Source of the DNA: Bradyrhizobium genosp. L
Lineage (GTDB): Bacteria; Pseudomonadota; Alphaproteobacteria; Rhizobiales; Xanthobacteraceae
Assembly: GCF_015624485.1 (NCBI RefSeq)
Contig: NZ_CP061378.1
Coordinates: 4,960,001-5,024,000 of the forward strand
Direction of reading: 5' to 3'
DNA: 64,000 bases
Position 1 is the stretch's first letter; each line of letters starts with the position of its first letter. The notes below the pieces were generated by a model. The model ran no database searches and was not told the DNA's origin. It saw nothing but the letters and a program-made list of their open reading frames with translations. A program made the translations under genes and the position numbers. Shown here piece after piece: positions 54,921 to 63,771 of the stretch.

Positions 54921-56324
54921 ATGCTCGACCAGGTGACATCAAACACGGCGCGGACCAACCTGGCGCCGATCTCCTTTGAAGCCGATGCGCCCTTCCTCAA
55001 TATCACGGGCGAATTGCCGCGCGAGCTGAACGGCACGCTCTACCGCAACGGCCCCAACCCGCAATTCGACGTCCCGGGCGCGCACTGGTTCGTCGGCGAC
55101 GGCATGCTGCACGCCTTCCATCTCGAAAACGGCCGCGCCAGCTATCGCAACCGCTGGGTCCGCACCGCCAAATGGCAAGCCGAGCACGATGCCGGCCGCG
55201 CGCTGTTCGGCGGCTTCGGCCGCAAGCTCGCCGATGCGCCGGAGACGACCACGACCGATGGCTGCGTCGCCAACACCAACATCATCTTCCACGGCGGCAA
55301 GCTGCTGGCGCTGGTCGAGAGCCACCTGCCGACCGAGATCGAGCCCGGCACGCTCAACCGCCTCGGCTATTGCGACTACAAGGGCGCAATCTCCGGCCCC
55401 TTCACCGCCCACCCCAAGATCGATCCGGTGACCGGCGAGATGGTGTTCTTCGGTTACAACGCCGCGGGTCCCCTCACCCCGGCGCTGTCATACGGCGCGG
55501 TCGACGCCTCAGGCGCGGTGACGCGGTTCGAGCGCTTCGAATCGCCCTACGCCAGCATGGTGCATGACTTCATCCTCACCGCGAACCACGTGCTGTTCCC
55601 GATCCTGCCCATCACCGGCAGCATGCAGCGCGCAATGCGGGGACAGGCGCCCTATGCCTGGGAGCCGGAGAAAGGCGCCTATGTCGGCGTCATGAAGCGC
55701 AGCGGCGCCTCGAAGGATATCGTCTGGTTCCGCGCCGAGAGCTGCTATGTCTTCCACGTCATGAACGCCTGGGAGGACGGCAACCGCATCATCGCCGACG
55801 TGATGCAGTTCGACGAGGCACCGCTGTTCAACCATCCCGACGGCTCGCCAACCGATCCGAAGAAGAACCGCGCGCGCTATTGCCGCTGGACCTTCGATCT
55901 CTCCGGCAATACCGACCGCTTCACGCAAACCTATCTCGACGACCTCACTGGCGAATTCCCCCGTGTCGACGATCGCCGCGCCGGACTCGCCAGCAATCAC
56001 GGCTGGTACGCCTGCGCCAACCCTGATCTGCCGATGTTCGGCGCGCTGTCCGGCATCGTCCATGTCGACGGCCGCGGCAAGCGGCTCGGCCATTATCTGC
56101 TGCCCGCCGGAGACACCATCTCCGAGCCCGTGTTCGTCGAGCGCAGCAGCGATGCCGCCGAGGGCGACGGCTGGCTGCTCGCGGTGGTCTGGCGCGCCCG
56201 CGAGAACCGCAGCGATCTCGCCGTGTTCAATGCGACCGATGTCGAGGCCGGCCCCGCGGCGCTGGTGCATCTCGGCCACCGTGTGCCGGATGGATTTCAC
56301 GGCAATTGGGTGGGCACGACGTAG
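54921..56324 (+). CDS. Carotenoid oxygenase family protein
   Basis: A 467-residue non-heme iron dioxygenase of the carotenoid cleavage / lignostilbene dioxygenase family. The start at 54921 (MLDQVTSNTARTNLAP) is favoured by AGGGAG at seven bases; an ATG at 54897 lies inside an operator. Family features: LPRELNGTLYRNGPNPQFDV, WFVGDGMLHAFHLENGRASY, and four iron-binding histidines in TAHPKIDPVTGEM, MVHDFIL, VFHVMNAWED and the C-terminal GFHGNW. Substrate may be a stilbene, carotenoid or apocarotenoid. It is controlled by the divergent TetR regulator. Confidence 0.94.
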   Translation: MLDQVTSNTARTNLAPISFEADAPFLNITGELPRELNGTLYRNGPNPQFDVPGAHWFVGDGMLHAFHLENGRASYRNRWVRTAKWQAEHDAGRALFGGFGRKLADAPETTTTDGCVANTNIIFHGGKLLALVESHLPTEIEPGTLNRLGYCDYKGAISGPFTAHPKIDPVTGEMVFFGYNAAGPLTPALSYGAVDASGAVTRFERFESPYASMVHDFILTANHVLFPILPITGSMQRAMRGQAPYAWEPEKGAYVGVMKRSGASKDIVWFRAESCYVFHVMNAWEDGNRIIADVMQFDEAPLFNHPDGSPTDPKKNRARYCRWTFDLSGNTDRFTQTYLDDLTGEFPRVDDRRAGLASNHGWYACANPDLPMFGALSGIVHVDGRGKRLGHYLLPAGDTISEPVFVERSSDAAEGDGWLLAVVWRARENRSDLAVFNATDVEAGPAALVHLGHRVPDGFHGNWVGTT

Positions 56325-56365
56325 CGGCCGTTCATGTCCTGACGCCCCCTCCATTCCCACCCACG

Positions 56366-56457
56366 CGTCATGCCCGGCCTTGAGCCGGGCATCCACGTCT
56401 CTGCGGCCGCTTACTGGTAAGACATGGATGGCCAGGGCAAGCCCGGCCATCACGACG
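56366..56457. repeat. Dispersed palindromic repeat, CGTCATGCCCGGCC type
   Basis: Inverted repeat with outer arms CGTCATGCCCGGCCTTGAG and GCCCGGCCATCACGACG, inner GGGCATCCACGTCT / GACATGGATGGCC. Same family as 569-652 and 63671-63745. It lies between the oxygenase stop and the next promoter. Confidence 0.82.
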
Positions 56458-56523
56458 CGTGAAAGGCGCGACTGCCCGATTACCACGATGATTCTTATGG
56501 GTTTTCTTCGTAGCTTTCACGAT

Positions 56524-56593
56524 TTTGACACTGTAAAGATTTCGCTTGACGCCTCCACTTCCTAGCTCTAGGTTATCTTTACGGTGTAAAGAT
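56524..56593 (+). promoter_or_regulatory. Promoter of the membrane-protein gene with two TetR operators
   Basis: Operator C (56524-56538), TTTGACACTGTAAAG, and operator D (56575-56593), ATCTTTAC-GGT-GTAAAGAT, match operators A and B of the oxygenase promoter at all but one or two positions; the intervening GATTTCGCTTGACG is also shared. Between them are -35 TTGACG (56546-56551) and -10 TAGGTT (56569-56574) with 17 bases of spacing. Strong evidence of joint control with the oxygenase gene. Confidence 0.82.
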
Positions 56594-56613
56594 CATCAGC
56601 CCATGAGGCTCCC

Positions 56614-57189
56614 ATGACGATCTTCCTGATCCTCGCCCCCTACGGTGCCTTCGCCGCGCTGATGACCGTGACCTCGGCCAATCTCAGCCTGCTCTGCGGC
56701 GCACTGATCTGCCTCGGCGTGATCGGCTTCGACATTGCCCGCGGCCGCAGCATCAAGATCCTCACCGTCGGCTCGGTGATCGTGTTCACCGCCGTGGGCC
56801 TCTATCTCAGCTTCGTCGATGCGACGCCGAGCGCCATCGCGGTGAAGGTCGCGGTCGATGCCGGCATTTTCCTGGTGTCGCTGTCGTCGATGCTCTCGGG
56901 ACATCCCTTCACGCGGCAATATGCGCTGGAGCAGGTCGACGCCGAAACCGCGCGCTTGCCCGGCTTCGTTTATGCCAACTACCTGATCACCGGCGCCTGG
57001 ACCGCCGCGACGGCTTTGATGATGGCCAGCAACATCGCGGTGCTCTACGTGCCTGCCCTGCCGCTGTGGACCGGCCTCCTGGTCGCCTTCGCCGCGCGCA
57101 ACGCCGCGGTCTGCTTCACGCGATGGTATCCGCAATATCGCAAGGCCAAGTACGGCACGCCGCCGGTGAATGCGCTGCCGTCGCACTAG
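56614..57189 (+). CDS. Unknown membrane protein controlled by the TetR operators
   Basis: A 191-residue integral membrane protein with about five helices (roughly 5-25, 28-45, 50-68, 75-95, 130-165). GAGG precedes the ATG at 56614, 20 bases after operator D. No family recognised. Conserved-looking soluble segments are RQYALEQVDAETARLPGFVY and FTRWYPQYRKAKYG near the C-terminus. Its shared regulation with a carotenoid oxygenase suggests a role in transport or processing of the same substrate. Confidence 0.78.
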   Translation: MTIFLILAPYGAFAALMTVTSANLSLLCGALICLGVIGFDIARGRSIKILTVGSVIVFTAVGLYLSFVDATPSAIAVKVAVDAGIFLVSLSSMLSGHPFTRQYALEQVDAETARLPGFVYANYLITGAWTAATALMMASNIAVLYVPALPLWTGLLVAFAARNAAVCFTRWYPQYRKAKYGTPPVNALPSH

Positions 57190-57234
57190 TCGGTGCGACA
57201 AGATCGATCCATCAAAGCAACGGAAAGCACGACG

Positions 57235-57789
57235 ATGAAGAGCGTTTTGGCGAAGCTTGCGACCGACTTTCTCTCCACCATCGTGTTCCTGGTGGTCTAT
57301 GTCGCCACCGACAATGTGGTGCTCGCCACCGGTGTTGCCATCGCCGGCGCGATCGCGCAGGCGATCTATGCCCGCATCAAGGGCGAAGTGCTCGGCTTCA
57401 TGACCTGGGCGAGCCTCGCGCTGGTCGTCGTGCTCGGCACCGCGACGCTGTTGACCAACGATCCGCGCTTCGTGCTGGCGAAGCCTTCGATCGCGCATTT
57501 CGCGATCGGTGCCATCATGCTGAAGCGCGGCTGGATGCTGCGCTACATGCCGCCGCGGGTGACGGAGGTCATTCCGGAGTATGTCACGGTCGCCGGCTAT
57601 GCGTGGGCGATCCTGATGTTCGCCCTCGGCGCCGGCACCATCGCGATTGCATCGACCGGCGACATGAAGCTGTGGGCCACCTATGTGGCCGTGGTGGCGC
57701 CGGGTGCCAAGATCGCCGCTTTCGCGATCCAGTACCTCGTCTTTCGCGTCATCATCACCAATCGGCTGCGCGCCACGGCCCGCGCCTGA
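57235..57789 (+). CDS. YciB/septation-family membrane protein
   Basis: A 184-residue inner-membrane protein of the YciB (IspZ, intracellular septation A) family, with about six helices. The start is the ATG at 57235 (MKSVLAKLATDFLSTIVFLV) after GGAAAG. Typical segments are FLVVYVATDNVVLATGVAIA, RIKGEVLGFMTWASLALVVV, HFAIGAIMLKRGWMLRYMPP and the C-terminal FAIQYLVFRVIITNR. It follows the preceding membrane gene by 45 bases and probably shares its TetR-controlled promoter. Role in septation is from the family; direct evidence here is absent. Confidence 0.83.
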   Translation: MKSVLAKLATDFLSTIVFLVVYVATDNVVLATGVAIAGAIAQAIYARIKGEVLGFMTWASLALVVVLGTATLLTNDPRFVLAKPSIAHFAIGAIMLKRGWMLRYMPPRVTEVIPEYVTVAGYAWAILMFALGAGTIAIASTGDMKLWATYVAVVAPGAKIAAFAIQYLVFRVIITNRLRATARA

Positions 57790-57870
57790 TCGCCGCAGCC
57801 CAAAACTAGGCGTGACCGATAAGATGGGCTATATCCCCGCGCACGCTTTTCATCTCGAGGGGAGACATTT

Positions 57871-58167
57871 ATGGCGGTAGACGGAAACTGGAATCTCACC
57901 ATGACGACGCCGATGGGCGAGCGCAAGGCGACGCTGTCGCTGGCGAGCTCGGGCGGCACGCTCACGGGCACGCAGGGCGCCGAAGGCAATTCCACCGAGA
58001 TCTTCGACGGCACCGTGAACGGCGATGCCGTCGCATGGAAGGTGTCGATCACCAATCCGATGCCGCTGACGCTCGAATTCACCGGTACGGTTGCCGGCGA
58101 CGGCATCTCCGGCGAGATGGGCATCGGCCCGATGGGCAGCTTCCCGTTCACCGGCGCGCGGGCGTAA
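57871..58167 (+). CDS. Small conserved-type beta-rich protein, 98 residues
   Basis: Starts MAVDGNWNLTMTTPMGERKA with GAGGGGAGAC before the ATG. The chain alternates hydrophobic strands and Gly turns (TLSLASSGGTLTGTQG; LTLEFTGTVAGDGISGEMGI), which suggests a small beta-barrel or lipocalin-like fold. No signal peptide. Function unknown. Confidence 0.75.
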   Translation: MAVDGNWNLTMTTPMGERKATLSLASSGGTLTGTQGAEGNSTEIFDGTVNGDAVAWKVSITNPMPLTLEFTGTVAGDGISGEMGIGPMGSFPFTGARA

Positions 58168-58176
58168 GCACCCGAT

Positions 58177-58851
58177 CTAGAACCAGATCTGCATCGGCAG
58201 ATCGAACACGTCGCGCGGCGGCGTCCCCTCGGGAACGCTGCCACGCGGCTCACATGCGGCGATCGCGACGGCGCAGGCATCCAACACGTCATCGCGCTTG
58301 GCACCGGTGCCGATCCGCGTCTCATTGAGCCAACGATCGATCTCGCGAAAGCCTGCGCGCTTCACCAGCCTGCAGCGGAGGGCATCGCCCTCCTCCGACT
58401 TCTTGCGGGGCAACGGCTTGCCGCCGTTCAATCGCAAGAAGACAAGCTCGGGATGCACCTCGCGAATGTCGCGCGTGGGGTTCGCGCGAACATAGGCGTC
58501 GACTTCCATGATCTTCGGCCCGAGGTGCCAGAGCTGGCGCGAGACGCGGGTCTGGCCGCGGTGCAGTGCTTCCGCATTGGCTTCGTCGGGATCCGAGAAT
58601 TCCTGCCACAACCAGCGCCGCGCACCCGTGAAAACGCGCGAGCTGTGTGGCCGTAGCATCGCGCGCGCCAGGAGATCGCACGCGCGCAAGCCGTCATCGG
58701 TCAGGCCGATCGGGATATCGATGCCGGCACGGTCGAATGGACGCGTCAACGCGTCCGCGATGTCGGGATGGAACGAGATGGTTCGCCGGTCGCCGTCGAT
58801 ACTGACGGCGACCCAGCCTTTGGAAAATCCGTCGAGGCCTATGACCCTCAA
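58177..58851 (-). CDS. DUF429 family protein (RNase H-like fold)
   Basis: A 224-residue protein of the DUF429 family, which has an RNase H-like fold predicted to act on nucleic acid. Start is a TTG at 58851; the family N-terminus [14 protein letters not shown] begins immediately after it. Motifs: [27 protein letters not shown] and [10 protein letters not shown]. The TTG overlaps the fumarase stop as TTGA, so translation is coupled to fumA on the same strand. Confidence 0.85.
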   Translation of the reverse strand: MRVIGLDGFSKGWVAVSIDGDRRTISFHPDIADALTRPFDRAGIDIPIGLTDDGLRACDLLARAMLRPHSSRVFTGARRWLWQEFSDPDEANAEALHRGQTRVSRQLWHLGPKIMEVDAYVRANPTRDIREVHPELVFLRLNGGKPLPRKKSEEGDALRCRLVKRAGFREIDRWLNETRIGTGAKRDDVLDACAVAIAACEPRGSVPEGTPPRDVFDLPMQIWF

Positions 58852-60518
58852 CCGAGATTCAGTTCCTTGAAGAAGTCGTTACCCTTGTCGTCGATGATGA
58901 TGAAGGCCGGGAAGTCGACCACGTCGATGCGCCAGATCGCTTCCATGCCGAGCTCGGGATATTCGACTACCTCGACCTTCTTGATGCAGTGCTCGGCGAG
59001 GTTCGCCGCCGCACCGCCGATCGAGCCGAGATAGAAGCCGCCGTGCTTCTTGCAGGCCTCGCGCACCGCGACGGCGCGATTGCCCTTGGCGACCATCACC
59101 ATCGAGCCGCCTGCCGCCTGGAACTGGTCGACGAAGGAATCCATGCGGCCGGCCGTGGTCGGGCCGAACGCGCCGGAGGCGTAGCCGTCGGGCGTCTTGG
59201 CGGGACCGGCGTAGTACACCGGATGGTTCTTGAAATAATCCGGCAGCGGCTCGCCCTTCTCCAGCCGCTCGCGCAGCTTGGCGTGCGCGGAATCGCGGGC
59301 GACGATCATGGTGCCGGTCATCGAGACCCGGGTCTTGGTCGGATATTGCGACAGCGTCGCCAGGATCTCCTTCATCGGCTTGTTGAGGTCGATCTTGACC
59401 ACCTCGCCGCCGAGCGACTGCTCGACCGCGGGCAGATACTGCGCCGGGTTGTGCTCGAGCTCCTCGAGATAGACGCCGTCTTTGGTGATCTTGCCGAGCA
59501 CCTGGCGGTCGGCCGAGCACGAGACGCCGAGCCCGATCGGCAGCGAGGCACCGTGGCGCGGCAGCCGGATCACACGCACGTCGTGGCAGAAATACTTGCC
59601 GCCGAACTGCGCGCCGACGCCGAGCGACTGCGTCATCTTGAGGATTTCCTGCTCCATCTCGAGATCGCGGAACGCGTTGCCATCGGCCGAGCCGTGCGTC
59701 GGCAGCGCGTCGAGATAGCGCGCGGAAGCCAGCTTCACCGTCTTCATGCAGAGCTCGGCCGAGGTGCCGCCGATCACGATCGCAAGGTGATAGGGCGGGC
59801 ATGCCGCGGTGCCGAGCGTCAGCACCTTCTCCTTCAGGAACGCCAGCAGACGGTCTTTCGTCAGGACCGACGGCGTCGCCTGGAACAGGAAGCTCTTGTT
59901 GGCGCTGCCGCCGCCCTTCGCCATGAACATGAACTTGTAGGCCGAATCTACTTCTGAAGAGCCGCCCTCGGCGTAGATCTCGCATTGCGCCGGCATGTTG
60001 TTGGCGGTGTTCTTCTCCTCATACATCGACAAGGGAGCGACCTGCGAATAGCGCAGGTTGCGGCGCAGATAGGCGTCGCGCGCGCCTTCGGACAGCGCAG
60101 CCTCATCATCGCCGTCGGTGATGACGTTGCAGCCCTTCTTGCCCATGATGATCGCGGTGCCGGTGTCCTGGCACATCGGCAGCACGCCGCCGGCGGCGAT
60201 ATTGGCGTTCTTCAGGAAGTCGAACGCGACGAACTTGTCGTTGTCGCTGGCTTCCTTGTCCTCCAGGATGTTGCGGAGCTGCTTCAGGTGGCCCGGCCGC
60301 AGATAGTGGTTGATCTCGCCGAACGCGGCCTCCGACAGCGCCCGCAGCGCGTCGCGCGAGACCACCAGCATGTCCTTGCCCAGCACCTTCTCGACCCGGA
60401 CGCCCTCGCTCGTCACCTTCTTGTAGGGCGTGGCATCCGCGCCCAACGGGAACAGCGGCGTGTGCTTGTAGGGCGGAACGGGCTTTTGCTGATCGGGAAA
60501 GGCGCTTGGGGCGTTCAT
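58848..60518 (-). CDS. Class I fumarate hydratase (Fe-S)
   Basis: Interconverts fumarate and malate in the citric acid cycle using a [4Fe-4S] cluster. The 556-residue protein has the N-terminal alpha domain with cluster ligand regions ([40 protein letters not shown]) and the C-terminal beta domain ([40 protein letters not shown]). The start at 60518 ([13 protein letters not shown]) fits the family; upstream in-frame residues are spurious. It overlaps the DUF429 gene by four bases. Confidence 0.97.
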   Translation of the reverse strand: MNAPSAFPDQQKPVPPYKHTPLFPLGADATPYKKVTSEGVRVEKVLGKDMLVVSRDALRALSEAAFGEINHYLRPGHLKQLRNILEDKEASDNDKFVAFDFLKNANIAAGGVLPMCQDTGTAIIMGKKGCNVITDGDDEAALSEGARDAYLRRNLRYSQVAPLSMYEEKNTANNMPAQCEIYAEGGSSEVDSAYKFMFMAKGGGSANKSFLFQATPSVLTKDRLLAFLKEKVLTLGTAACPPYHLAIVIGGTSAELCMKTVKLASARYLDALPTHGSADGNAFRDLEMEQEILKMTQSLGVGAQFGGKYFCHDVRVIRLPRHGASLPIGLGVSCSADRQVLGKITKDGVYLEELEHNPAQYLPAVEQSLGGEVVKIDLNKPMKEILATLSQYPTKTRVSMTGTMIVARDSAHAKLRERLEKGEPLPDYFKNHPVYYAGPAKTPDGYASGAFGPTTAGRMDSFVDQFQAAGGSMVMVAKGNRAVAVREACKKHGGFYLGSIGGAAANLAEHCIKKVEVVEYPELGMEAIWRIDVVDFPAFIIIDDKGNDFFKELNLG

Positions 60519-60736
60519 GGGCTGCTCTTTTGGCTGCGCGACGGTTGGAACGGCCGGCCCGGCCCCAAGGGGCCACCGGCAACATAGAGCCGTTCTAAGC
60601 ATTTCGGGGACAAAGGAAAGAGACGCCGGCCGTCCCCAGCCATGCGCACCGCAGCAATCATTGTGGGATCAATCACAGACGTGTAATCTAAAGTTGCGTA
60701 TTGATCAGAACCGATATCATTTTGAGGGAGGCAATC

Positions 60737-61051
60737 ATGAAGACAGGACTTTTCGTCTCGTTTGCATTGGCATTGCTGATCGCGGCCCCGACAGGCGCCG
60801 GTGCGGCCGGCCAGAAGTGCGGCGGCTTTGCCGGGTTCGTCTGCGGCGCCGACGAATTTTGCCAGTTCAAGGCTGGCACATGCGGCCGCTTCGACCAGTT
60901 CGGCAGCTGCGTGCGCAAGCCGCGCTTCTGCATCAAGATCTTCAAGCCGGTGTGCGGCTGCGACGGCCAGACCTATGGCAATGATTGCGAGCGCGAAACC
61001 GCCGGGGTCTCCAAGGCCCACAACGGCAAGTGCAAGCCTTTCGCTTTCTAG
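60737..61051 (+). CDS. Exported Kazal-type serine protease inhibitor
   Basis: A 104-residue secreted protein. GGGAGGCAATC precedes the ATG at 60737; the signal peptide ends near AGAA (MKTGLFVSFALALLIAAPTG onward). The mature part has a Cys-rich first segment (CGGFAGFVCGADEFCQFKAG then TCG) and a Kazal domain, CIKIFKPVCGCDGQTYGNDC, followed by ETAGVSKAHNGKC. The CGCDGQTYGNDC pattern is diagnostic. It may inhibit a host or competitor protease, or an endogenous periplasmic one. Confidence 0.92.
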   Translation: MKTGLFVSFALALLIAAPTGAGAAGQKCGGFAGFVCGADEFCQFKAGTCGRFDQFGSCVRKPRFCIKIFKPVCGCDGQTYGNDCERETAGVSKAHNGKCKPFAF

Positions 61052-61178
61052 GCGCTGCGGCGCCTGACCCGGCGGGCCGAATGACGATCTGTGACCGCTC
61101 CTGCGGTCACCGCACATATTGACGCGCTCCGCGGGAGCCTGCATGAACCTTCGTGCATGTCCTGCCGCGGGGGATTTC

Positions 61179-61667
61179 ATGACTGACACATTGCGCCGAC
61201 GCTTGGCCGTCGGCATTCGCTTCGCTTCGGCCGCCGCGCTGATGACGCTGAGCGCCTTCGCCGCAGCGCCGGCGCATGCCGACCCCTGCGCGGACATCGC
61301 AAAACAGCTCGCCGGCCAGATCGACGGGCTGAAGGTCAACTTCACCGCCGCCAACATCACCTATCTGACGCATCCGGCGGCGAAGGAATTGTCGCTCGGC
61401 TGCCGCGGCAAGGACTATTCGATCGAGCTCTACGCCAAGACCGACCGCAAGATGAAGCCGGAGTTCTTCAACCTGGTCGGCGCCGCCACAGCACTGGTGT
61501 TCACGCTGCCGAAAGACGACACCATGACTGGCACCTCGCGCTGCCTGAAGCGGATGGGCATCCTGCGCGGCAGCACCATCACGATGCGCTACCGCCGCCT
61601 CAACATGGAATGCACGCGCAACAGGACCGAGGCCTCGATCACCGTCCGCCGCGGCACCAGCGAGTAA
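61179..61667 (+). CDS. Exported hypothetical protein, 162 residues
   Basis: Starts MTDTLRRRLAVGIRFASAAA with GGGGGAT upstream; signal peptide ends near AHAD (residue 32). The mature protein has DPCADIAKQLAGQIDGLKVN, AAKELSLGCRGKDYSIELYA and a C-terminal RYRRLNMECTRNRTEASITV, with four cysteines. No domain recognised. It lies downstream of the Kazal gene on the same strand. Confidence 0.8.
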   Translation: MTDTLRRRLAVGIRFASAAALMTLSAFAAAPAHADPCADIAKQLAGQIDGLKVNFTAANITYLTHPAAKELSLGCRGKDYSIELYAKTDRKMKPEFFNLVGAATALVFTLPKDDTMTGTSRCLKRMGILRGSTITMRYRRLNMECTRNRTEASITVRRGTSE

Positions 61668-61681
61668 GCCCCAGGGACGTG

Positions 61682-62122
61682 TCAGGCTTCCGCGGCGACG
61701 CGCCCGATGGCGTCGACGATCTTGCCCCAGCCCGGGCTCATCATGTCGAAGGCATAGCGGTTGCCGGGGAAGACGAAGCCGTCATGCACCATGCGGACCC
61801 GGGTGCCGGCCTCGACCGGCGTCAGCGTCCAGGTGACGACGGAGTCGAGCTTCGAGCCGTACTCCGGATTGGTGTCGGCGCCGCCCTTCCAGGAATAGCG
61901 CAGCAGATGCGGCGGGTCGCAGACGAGCACCTCGCAATGGACGACGCCGTCCCAGTCACCGATCGGCCGCGTGCGGAAATTGAGTCTGTGGCCGACGACG
62001 GCTGTGAAATCGTTCGGCATCAGCCATTTGGCCAGCAGCTCGCGCGTGGTCAGCGTCCGCCAGACCTTGTCGACGGCGCAAGGCAGCACTTTCTCCACCG
62101 TGATCGCACGCGTCTCACCCAT
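61682..62122 (-). CDS. AHSA1/SRPBCC domain protein
   Basis: A 146-residue START-like (SRPBCC) protein, AHSA1 type: TVEKVLPCAVDKVWRTLTTR, ELLAKWLMPNDFTAVVGHRL, FRTRPIGDWDGVVHCEVLVC and GTRVRMVHDGF. These small-ligand or activator domains are commonly encoded next to ArsR regulators. Start at 62122 is ATG; a GTG at 62125 is alternative. It begins within the stop of the ArsR gene (TGATG), so the two are translated together. Confidence 0.92.
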   Translation of the reverse strand: MGETRAITVEKVLPCAVDKVWRTLTTRELLAKWLMPNDFTAVVGHRLNFRTRPIGDWDGVVHCEVLVCDPPHLLRYSWKGGADTNPEYGSKLDSVVTWTLTPVEAGTRVRMVHDGFVFPGNRYAFDMMSPGWGKIVDAIGRVAAEA

Positions 62123-62448
62123 CACTCACTCTCCTTCAACAGATTTTCCAGGTTCGCGAAGCGCTCGGCCCAGAACGTCTCGTAGTAGCCGAGCCAGTCG
62201 ATCAGGGGCCGCAGCCCCTTCGGCGCGACGCGATAGTGGATGTGGCGGCCCTCGCGCCGCTCGGTGACGAGGCCGGCATCACGCAGCGCGCGCAGATGCT
62301 GCGACACCGCCGGCTGCGACACTTTCGAGCCCTGCACCAATCCGGTCGCGGCCACCTCGCCTTCCCGCGCGATGCGCTCGAACACCGCGCGCCGGGTCGG
62401 GTCCGCGAGGGTCTTCAACACACTGGTGAGCTGCATCGCCGCGGTCAT
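62122..62448 (-). CDS. ArsR family transcriptional regulator
   Basis: A 108-residue winged-helix repressor. Start at 62448 (MTAAMQLTSVLKTLADPTRR) gives the standard ArsR length; the open frame upstream is not coding. The helix-turn-helix is VQGSKVSQPAVSQHLRALRD and the wing LVTERREGRHIHYRVAP. No Cys-rich metal site (CxC) is seen, so it does not sense arsenite by the classical motif. It probably represses itself and the AHSA1 gene through the palindrome just upstream. Confidence 0.93.
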   Translation of the reverse strand: MTAAMQLTSVLKTLADPTRRAVFERIAREGEVAATGLVQGSKVSQPAVSQHLRALRDAGLVTERREGRHIHYRVAPKGLRPLIDWLGYYETFWAERFANLENLLKESE

Positions 62449-62454
62449 GACAAT

Positions 62455-62474
62455 ATATAAGCAATTACTTATAT
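62455..62474 (-). promoter_or_regulatory. Putative ArsR operator
   Basis: ATATAAG-CAATTA-CTTATAT, a perfect 7-bp palindrome with a six-base spacer, lies seven bases before the ArsR start. ArsR-family sites are often AT-rich palindromes of this form. It is probably autoregulatory. Confidence 0.7.
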
Positions 62475-62594
62475 GAATGTCAATGCCGACGCAGCGCAGG
62501 AACGCTCCGCCTGCTCCGAAAGTTGATCGCCGCGGTCGCATGTTCGCCGGAAAAAAGGTGCGATGATCGCCGACGGAATCGCGCGGAGCCCGCC

Positions 62595-63269
62595 ATGATC
62601 GCCAAGCTCCTCCTGCAGAACACCCTGTTCGTCGCCGGCATGGCCGCGCTGCTGTTTGGCGCCGCCGGCACACTGGATTGGCCGGGTGCCTGGGCCTATC
62701 TGATCGCCTCGGCGGTGATCGGCCCGGCCTGCGGCCTGTGGCTCGCCAAGGTCGATCCCGGATTGCTCGCCGAGCGCATGCGCCTCACCGCGCGCGAGGA
62801 GCAGCCCAGGGCCGACAAGATCTTCATGCTGATCTTCGTTGCCGTCGCGGTGCTGTGGTTCGTCGTGATGGGGCTCGACCGCCGTTTTGGCGGCGGCAAT
62901 GCCGGCGTCGCGCTGATGCTGCTTGGCCTTGCACTCTATCTGCTCTCGACCGTGCTGATCCTCTGGGTGTTCCGTACCAATTCCTTTGCGGCGCCGGTCG
63001 TCAAGGTGCAGACCGAGCGTCAGCATCAGGTGATCTCCGACGGCCCCTACGCTCTCGTCCGTCACCCGATGTATGCCGCCGTGATGCTGTTCTTCATCGG
63101 CGTGCCGCTGACGCTCGGCTCGTGGTGGGGCCTTGGCTTCGTGCCGTTGTACTTCGCGATGTTCGCGTTCCGCACCGGCATCGAGGAACGCACGCTGGTC
63201 GCAGGGCTGAAAGGCTATGCCGAATACGCGGCGAGGGTGCGCTACCGCCTCGTGCCGGGATTGTGGTGA
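62595..63269 (+). CDS. Isoprenylcysteine carboxyl methyltransferase-like membrane protein
   Basis: A 224-residue protein with about five membrane helices. The start at 62595 (MIAKLLLQNTLFVAGMAALL) fits the hydrophobic N-terminus. The family core is near the C-terminus: GPYALVRHPMYAAVMLFFIG and the ending RTGIEERTLVAGLKGYAEYA, RVRYRLVPG, matching ICMT/PEMT-type methyltransferases that bind S-adenosylmethionine at the membrane. Substrate unknown. The next gene begins 23 bases downstream. Confidence 0.85.
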   Translation: MIAKLLLQNTLFVAGMAALLFGAAGTLDWPGAWAYLIASAVIGPACGLWLAKVDPGLLAERMRLTAREEQPRADKIFMLIFVAVAVLWFVVMGLDRRFGGGNAGVALMLLGLALYLLSTVLILWVFRTNSFAAPVVKVQTERQHQVISDGPYALVRHPMYAAVMLFFIGVPLTLGSWWGLGFVPLYFAMFAFRTGIEERTLVAGLKGYAEYAARVRYRLVPGLW

Positions 63270-63292
63270 GGGATGATCATGGAGAGTTGAAC

Positions 63293-63652
63293 ATGGAAGA
63301 CAGCAAGACCTACACCGGCGGCTGCCATTGCGGCCAGGTCCGCTTCGAATGCACCACCGACATGGCTTTCGTCACCGCATGCAACTGCTCGATCTGCACC
63401 AAGAAGGGGCTGCACTTCGTGTTCCTGCCACCGACGAGCTTCCAGCTCCGCGCCGGACAAGAGAACCTGAAGGAATATCTGTTCAACCGCCACGCCATCC
63501 ACCACCAGCTCTGCCTCGATTGCGGCGTCGACGTGTTCGCACGCGGCAAGAAGCCCGATGGCAGCGATATAGTGGCGCTCAATGTCAGCTGCATCGACGG
63601 CGTCGAGCTGTCGAAGCTCGCGATGACGCCGGTGGATGGGCGGAGCCGATAG
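63293..63652 (+). CDS. GFA/CENP-V family zinc protein
   Basis: A 119-residue protein of the glutathione-dependent formaldehyde-activating (GFA) family. Zinc ligands are in GGCHCGQVRF, CNCSICTKKG and CLDCGV, the family pattern. Relatives range from S-hydroxymethylglutathione synthase-like proteins to proteins without a known reaction, so the activity is not assigned. Probably in an operon with the preceding methyltransferase-like gene. Confidence 0.9.
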   Translation: MEDSKTYTGGCHCGQVRFECTTDMAFVTACNCSICTKKGLHFVFLPPTSFQLRAGQENLKEYLFNRHAIHHQLCLDCGVDVFARGKKPDGSDIVALNVSCIDGVELSKLAMTPVDGRSR

Positions 63653-63670
63653 CGAACCGCTTACGTATTT

Positions 63671-63745
63671 CGTCATGCCCGCGCTTGACCCGGGCATCCA
63701 TCGCGCAACAACGTGGACAGCCGTGGGTCAAGCCCGGCCATGACG
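63671..63745. repeat. Dispersed palindromic repeat, CGTCATGCCCGCGC type
   Basis: Inverted repeat with outer arms CGTCATGCCCGCGCTTGACC and GGTCAAGCCCGGCCATGACG and a loop of about 35 bases. Third copy in the window of the 569-652 type. Lies between convergent GFA and glutathione S-transferase genes. Confidence 0.82.
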
Positions 63746-63771
63746 ATCAGCGCAAGATCACGCGGCGATAC

